From Chrysopilus asiliformis (Eukaryota > Arthropoda > Insecta > Diptera > Rhagionidae): a stretch of 64,000 nt of DNA. The notes under the pieces were generated by a model. That model made no database searches. It was not told the DNA's origin and saw only the letters and a program-made list of their open reading frames with translations. Where the stretch lies: positions 21,315,487 to 21,379,486 of the forward strand of contig OZ035960.1 of the NCBI GenBank assembly GCA_964034945.1. The letters run 5' to 3'. Positions within the stretch are counted from its first letter, which is position 1. Each line of letters starts with the position of its first letter. Positions 57,985-64,000 of this stretch are shown here, one piece after another. The position numbers and the translations under genes were made by a program.

Positions 57985-60742
57985 TCTGCGTGTAGTCGAA
58001 CGGAATTATTGCACAGGACGACACTAATTCTGGTGCACACGATTAAAGCGCCGCTTACATTTGACACTTTGTTCCGCGAATTTTTTCTATGCAACAGTAA
58101 ATTCACGTTTCACAAGCGTTTACATTACGACACAAAATTCAGAAATTTATTCTTAAAAAACACCGAAACCCGAATTTTTTCAAAAAAAACTGCCGGAAAA
58201 AATTCGTTTTTTTTTTAAAACCACACCCTCCCTGAAAAAATGGCGTGTACCGTTAGTTAGTAGATTCAGAATATCACATTCCATTTTAAAGGTCAATATT
58301 TTTTAAAGAATTCCTTATACTGATCTTAACAACGAACAGTTCCCAGATTTATATCAACAATATGTCGTACAAAATAGTCAGGTTAACGCCTTAAAATTGG
58401 TTGTACAACAAATCGAAATATGGTCCGACAATATCACGTCAACAATAATAGCACACGACGAATGATCGAACGACATAGGCGTGTATTGCTTCAGACAAAA
58501 GAAAATCGAAAATTTGACCCCTGGCACGATTTTTGAAAATTAATCAAAATCCTCATAAGCTAAAGGCTGAAAGTAAAAAGAAACGGAACACGAGAGATGA
58601 TAGTAAAACAGAGTCAAAATAAATTAAGACAGATCTATTCCGAAAGTAATAACCGAAAAGGTGAGTAAGAACAACATCTAAACACCTTTTATTTAGAAAA
58701 AAAAACCCAACAACAACCTTTCGCGATCGACATCGACAAAATGCCCATGCATTCCGTACAACTATTGACTATTGATACCATTAGACCCATACTGGGATAA
58801 TTTTGTTGTTTAACCCTAAAAACCTTTCAGGAGAGATGAAACAATTTTCTTGTTCGATCTTCAATAATTGTTCATAGTTGAACTGTTATTTTTGGATTCT
58901 TATATATGCGATTATAGTTAGTTAGATATACTTGGCTAACATTACATTTTTCTACATCTCAATTTTTTCTACACTTTTATTGCGGTTGCGACTACGGCAG
59001 GCTCTTTCTTTGGCCTGTTTGCAATCAAGTCTAGTTGAGATTTTGGTGCTGGAAAAAGTGTAATTCCATGTTCCAGAGTAATTGCACGGCAAGATGAAAG
59101 AATCTCGGCTATGTAGACTTTCATTCTTTTACGAGCGCCTAATCTCAAATCTTGATGGGTGGTGATCGTCTATAGGGAGCAGCTTTTCAATCTATCCCAT
59201 CGTAAAACCCAAAAGTGTAAATTAGTACTAAAAACTGGAAACATTACCCCCAGAGGGGTTTTTTTTTCTCTGAAGAAGCCAAAGTGAACGTTCCCGGAAA
59301 GACGAACGAGTTAGCGTAGATATTTTTTTTATGGGAGTTTAATGATATCTAAAAATGTATTAGTTATTGACATTAGATTGACAATTGCTTTGTTTTGTAA
59401 CATAAAATTTCCAGGTGACATGGCCATAAGTCATTTCATTTTATTCGTTACTATAGTGTAGAGCAACATCCACATCCGGTGATTAGCTATGGAATTATTT
59501 GTCGATCTCTATCTAAAATGTTTAATGTCGACAGTCTATGGAAGAAAAAAACAACATTCACCCGAGTCGTGCTGAATTCAGGCACGAACTCTGAACATTC
59601 TATACAGTGAGTAATCACACGCTAATTTTTTAATACACCCGTAGATTTTTTTTTTTTTTTAAATATTCGAAAAAAACATTTTTTGGGACCAAAAAGTAAA
59701 AATCGCGTTTAGAAAAATCCAAAACAAGAAAAAAATGAATGGGCTGTGGGACAAGATATAAAGATAGATATTGGGCGGTTACATCACTTGTCCAGAGGCG
59801 GAAGTCTATCTTATTTAGTCACAAAGTGAATGCTGTTCATTGTGTCGAAAATCTGTTTTAATACAGCACTAATAATAGAAGAAAAAATTTCATAGTTATA
59901 CTTGGCTATGCCTACACTTGTACATTAGTATTTGTTGTATAATTAGATTTTGATTACCACGCATACTTACATATTTTTACCATATCTATTCGTATTGCGA
60001 ACGCAGTGTACCACTTAGTTTCATACTGTGTGAAATCAGGAAAAATATTCAAAGGTAGGTACAAATCAAAAAAGAAAAATATTTCAAAAAAAAATTCTCA
60101 CATGAGTCAAGTATAATAGATTATAATCTATATAAAGTATAAATGTGGTACAATTTTATGAGGAGGTACGGAACTTATTTATGCTTGTATTTATGTTAAT
60201 GCATAGTACAGCATTTTTATTATTTCATCGTTTTCGAACTATGAACTTCAATTGTTTGCGAACACCATGATACAATACGATCAGATTTTTATTGTTTGAA
60301 ATGCCATTGTTTATTTTTTTTTTCATAAAAGAAAAATTCCCTTCCCAGGGAAAATGATCGTAGTGTTTTTTTTTCTCTTCATTTTGTAATTTTTATGGTT
60401 CAATTTTAATTGATGAAAATTTAGTTCTTGCAATTAGTTTCGGATGATTATTAAAAATCTATTAAAAAGCGCTGTGACCGCTGTTTTATCTTTCAAATTG
60501 ATAAAATGGTGTTTTTGGAAATATTAAGCAATTATTTTCTGATGGCTTTGTATATAAAGTTGGTTAAAAATAGTGTAGTACACTGTTGTTTGTAACATTA
60601 AAAATCCATTTGTTAATGTAGAAAAAAATAAAGGCGTTTCTGCGCGTGTTTTAAAAAAATATTAAAGCAAAATTAAACTCCGATAAACTCAAAAACTTCA
60701 GTTTTAAAACTCCAAAAATTTATGCTTTAGAAAAAATATAAT
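57985..60742. other. Gene-free spacer
   Basis: No gene, RNA gene or bounded element is evident. Poly-T and poly-A runs are frequent. Confidence 0.5.
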
Positions 60743-60746
60743 TTAA

Positions 60747-61089
60747 CACGTTGGCTACCAGCCAAAAAAACGCTTACTCCGCTAGTATACACTGGGAAAA
60801 AACACAAAAATCATTTCTGTACAATGTGAGTCACCAGTGAACACAAGATCAATACAGACAAAAACGAACGAATCGAATAAAATATAACGGAAAAAACTTA
60901 CCACAACAAATTTTTCACATGAAATATGCTCCACAAAAAAAACCCCTTTGTACCGCACGAGTGACTGCACTCAACCATGGAACTTGAGAAACTGACGGTA
61001 ATGACAATAGTGTGTGTACACCGGTGACTCACATTGTCCCTGTGGGTGACACGCTGCGATCACCGGTGACTCACATGGTAGCCAACGTG
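60747..61089. mobile_element. TTAA-type MITE, family CACGTTGGCTACCA, copy 4 (longest)
   Basis: Both ends and TTAA flanks (60743-60746, 61090-61093) are intact. At 343 bp it includes all segments seen in the other copies plus an extra segment between 60900 and 60940 and a duplicated CCGGTGACTCACAT near the right end. Its interior is in the opposite orientation to copy 2. Confidence 0.85.
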
Positions 61090-61771
61090 TTAAAATGTAA
61101 GTCCTGTCCATAAAAAAGTCACTTAAATTTTAGGTTTTTCCTCCTTCGTCAAAATGTTTCGCGTTTTTTATGTAGTTGAGTACCTTCACCCCGCTGAATA
61201 CCCCCGACCGCCCCTCTCCCCTAGAGTGTGACAAAAAATTAATTTGTTTAATTCCACTGAACCGATTTTAATCGAAAGCGGTTAAATTACAGGCCATTTA
61301 CGCTATGATGATTGTACCCTATTTGTTACCTAATTTTTTTCTTTGTCAAATTTTTGACGAAGCTTCGAATGGTCTGGACGTAAAAATCGCAACGAAAATT
61401 GCTGCCTTTCTAAAAAACGTTGGTGAACCGCTAGTTTGAAAATATTTGTAATTAAAGGATTTACCTTAGTTTTTTAATAAATCCACAAAAAGTAACCCAG
61501 TTATACATATATTTAATACATCTGAAACAAAAAAGAAAACATAATTTAAAAATCTTTAAAAATATAAAATTGTATTATTTTTATTAAAAATTGTATGGGT
61601 AAATTATTTTACCAAAAAACTAGTTAATGAAATTGTTTTAACAAATAAATTTTGTAAAGGAAAATTGGTATTCTTATTAAATTTTTGTTTGGAATTTGAT
61701 TCTGGCAAATGCTTTTTTGTACAGCAAGAGCTTGTAATATGTAGTAAAATAAACTTCTTAAAAGGTTTATA

Positions 61772-62890
61772 CAGTAATCCCTCCAACTGCGCGGTTTCGC
61801 AACTGCGCGGTTAAGTATTTAAAGGAAGATCTCCATTACCATGACTTCGGCAACTGCAAAAAAATAGAGACACATTTAAGGAGCCGCTCCATTACCATGA
61901 CTTTTTACCATGACAAAAAAATGAGACACATTTATGTGAAGATGCCTTGGCGAGAAAGGGAGATAAGAATCAACTGCAAAAATTTGTCGGCAAATGCAAA
62001 AATAATTTCCCCTCTTTTGTTATGGCGATTTTATGGCGATTTCTACTACAACCACACATTGTCCCTGTAAGTGAATAGCAAGCACGGGCACATACGAAAG
62101 GTTATTATAGCGTGATGTCATTTTAAAAGCTTTTTCTCCTTCGCATGCATAGTCAAAAGCTTTGTTACCATGCCAATTTGAACATTATATTCATAGCATA
62201 AGGTTTGATATGATTGCTATAAAATTGTAAAACTAGAAGGGATAGCGTTTTACTTGTATTCAGTCATTCCTATTTAGATCTACATAAGTCTATCTTGCTC
62301 TAGTTTTCTGCATTTTTTTGCAGTTACAGAAGTCATGGTAATGGAGATCCACCTTAACACCAAAAAAGTTCGCAGCTGTGCGGTTTTTTTTATAATTTTC
62401 GTTTTAAAAAACATGTTTTGAATATATATTTTGGTGAATCCCCGACAAGAAGGAATTAGCTGGTCATTTGGTATCTTCGTACATATTTGGTAATTTCGTG
62501 CTTATGTTTAGTGCGAAAAACTAGCAAATTCTCTTGTGCTTGGTAGTCAACTTGAATAAGAAGCTTTTAATATGTACCCTGATATGGAGCGTGTCTTAAA
62601 ATTCCGGAGAAATTTGACAGCCGCTTTAACCCCACACGCAGAAAATTATAATAAAAAACAAAAATCGGGTAATCAATCACTAATAATGAGGTTTTTTCAA
62701 GAAAAATAGTAGTACATATCATATGTTTGTATTAATTTAAATATGTCGTTAAATAAAAACTTTTTTGAATTTTACTAATATCTGGGACCTAACCCCAAAA
62801 TTTCATACAAAGTAGGGTTCACAGGGCGCGGTTTCGGTTTACGCGCTCTTTTTGTGGAGCGTATCTACTGCGCAGTTGGAGGAATTACTG
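61772..62890. mobile_element. pogo/Tigger-like MITE with CAGTAATYCCTCCAACTGCGC ends
   Basis: CAGTAATCCCTCCAACTGCG and its near-complement bound 1119 bp, and TA flanks both sides. The ACTGCGCGGTT motif is repeated next to the left end. A second element is nested inside (61823-62353). No transposase is visible. Confidence 0.75.
61823..62353. mobile_element. TTAA-type element nested in a Tigger-like MITE
   Basis: AGATCTCCATTACCATGACT at the left and AGTCATGGTAATGGAGATC at the right are inverted, and TTAA flanks both sides (61819-61822, 62354-62357). The motif CCATTACCATGACT is repeated at about 61890. It has no coding sequence. Confidence 0.7.
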
Positions 62891-64000
62891 TATATGAATA
62901 GAAGCTAAAATTTTCAAAAATTCATTTTATTTCGAAAACGTACCACCATACTAAAATTACAAACTTCCAGAATTACTTCATTTTGATCACATTCTCAAAA
63001 AAAAATCAATTATATTTCTATCTATTCGATGGCTCATAAAATTCTTATAAAATCATTTTACTGGTCCGGCACGAAATCAATTTCTAATTATTCACTCTTA
63101 GGTTGATTTCAATCAAATGGAATTCCCATCAAAAATGACCAAAATAAACGTCCATAGAGCATATAATTATTGGAAATAGGCCTTAAGCATGATTCTTGTT
63201 TGTTGTTATTGCGGTTGTTGTTATTTGTTGTTGGTGTTGCGAATGAAATTAAAATAGTTTCCCATAAATCTAATAATGCCGCTTGGTAATCCTTTCAAAT
63301 GCCCCAATCAATTACGAAAAAATCGAAAAGCTCTTCAACTTTTAATACTTTATATTAAGTGCGCCACTAATCCTCGTTGATGTCGATTTGGTTATTTGCT
63401 TGGATCTCAATCGATCAGATTAAAAAGATCACAGACTTATGAATGTCCAATTAACGATCACGATAGCAATCACAGATTTCAAAAGTATGTTTTTTTTGTG
63501 GTCGTCCATCTTTAATGTTGATTTTTTTTTTGTCGGGGCGTTCTTTCTTGCTCATCTGAATTGTTATTGGTGTCGTTATTAGAGTACATATCTGGGTTGA
63601 TTAAAGAACTGATCCGTTCACATGACATTCTTAATCGTGACAACAAAAATCCAACCTCATAATGGAGCAAATTGAAAAGGGTTTTAAGGTTTCTTTGCAC
63701 AAAGCAAAGTTTTGTAATCTAACGGGCAAACGAAACGATATATTTTAGTGTTTGTGACTGTCCATAAAATACGTCAAACTTTTAGAGGAGAGACGATCTG
63801 TTGTAGTGTGCCGGTGATACTAAACTTCACTTTAGTATCAATGGAAGAACCACAATTGCCAGAGGGCAATCGTCAAATACTCCATATGAGGACAGAGTGA
63901 ATTTTGATTATAAAAAAAATCATTTATATATGAGACTGAAGTGGGAGTGGTAAGAAGGTACGATGGGATTTTTGTGTATGGAAAAGCTATGTAAAATCAT
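62891..64000. other. Gene-free right end of the window
   Basis: I see only a fragment of the GTCCATAAAATACGTCA repeat at about 63757-63795 and the dispersed fragment at 63838-63890. No gene is supported. Confidence 0.5.

Overview
The window is nuclear DNA from an AT-rich, intron-containing animal genome, most likely an insect and probably a dipteran. Protein genes have short introns (about 50-100 bp) with GT-AG ends. A short secreted peptide gene ends in the attacin/diptericin glycine-rich domain, and the spacers are packed with insect-type MITEs, a mariner and tRNA-SINE sequence. The species cannot be named from the sequence alone.

Four spliced gene models are well supported. (1) esc/EED, a Polycomb PRC2 subunit (3021-4469, +, four exons, 422 aa). 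(2) SART1/Snu66, a tri-snRNP splicing factor (5884-14225, +, seven exons, 832 aa, with a 4.7 kb first intron full of repeats). (3) A glycoside hydrolase family 65 enzyme of the protein-glucosylgalactosylhydroxylysine glucosidase / acid-trehalase-like type (15682-26685, -, twelve exons, 745 aa, one likely GC-AG intron, predicted signal peptide). (4) An attacin/diptericin-like antimicrobial prepropeptide (47743-48290, -, two exons, 146 aa) with TATA, initiator, kappa-B and GATA motifs upstream. A fifth, unrecognised gene is represented by three phase-compatible 3' exons (30615-31175, +).

The rest, roughly 70 percent of the window, is mobile-element territory. It holds a full-length but broken mariner (53911-55201); a deletion derivative of another Tc1/mariner element (43466-43967) nested in an older MITE; and a hAT-type element with 8-bp target duplications and arrays of a palindromic 12-mer (48963-49769). 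It also holds several unrelated families flanked by TTAA (piggyBac-type), pogo/Tigger-type MITEs, a tRNA-derived SINE inside a large foldback element, and a dispersed terminal-inverted-repeat family carrying an internal (CCGTCTGT)n tract. No operon or gene-cluster logic links the host genes.

The observations most worth following are: an esc-like coding fragment just downstream of esc; a spliced 59-codon reading frame inside a TTAA element; the immune promoter of the small attacin-like gene; AP-1-like motifs repeated in one MITE family; and the nested or adjacent transposons that give relative insertion order.
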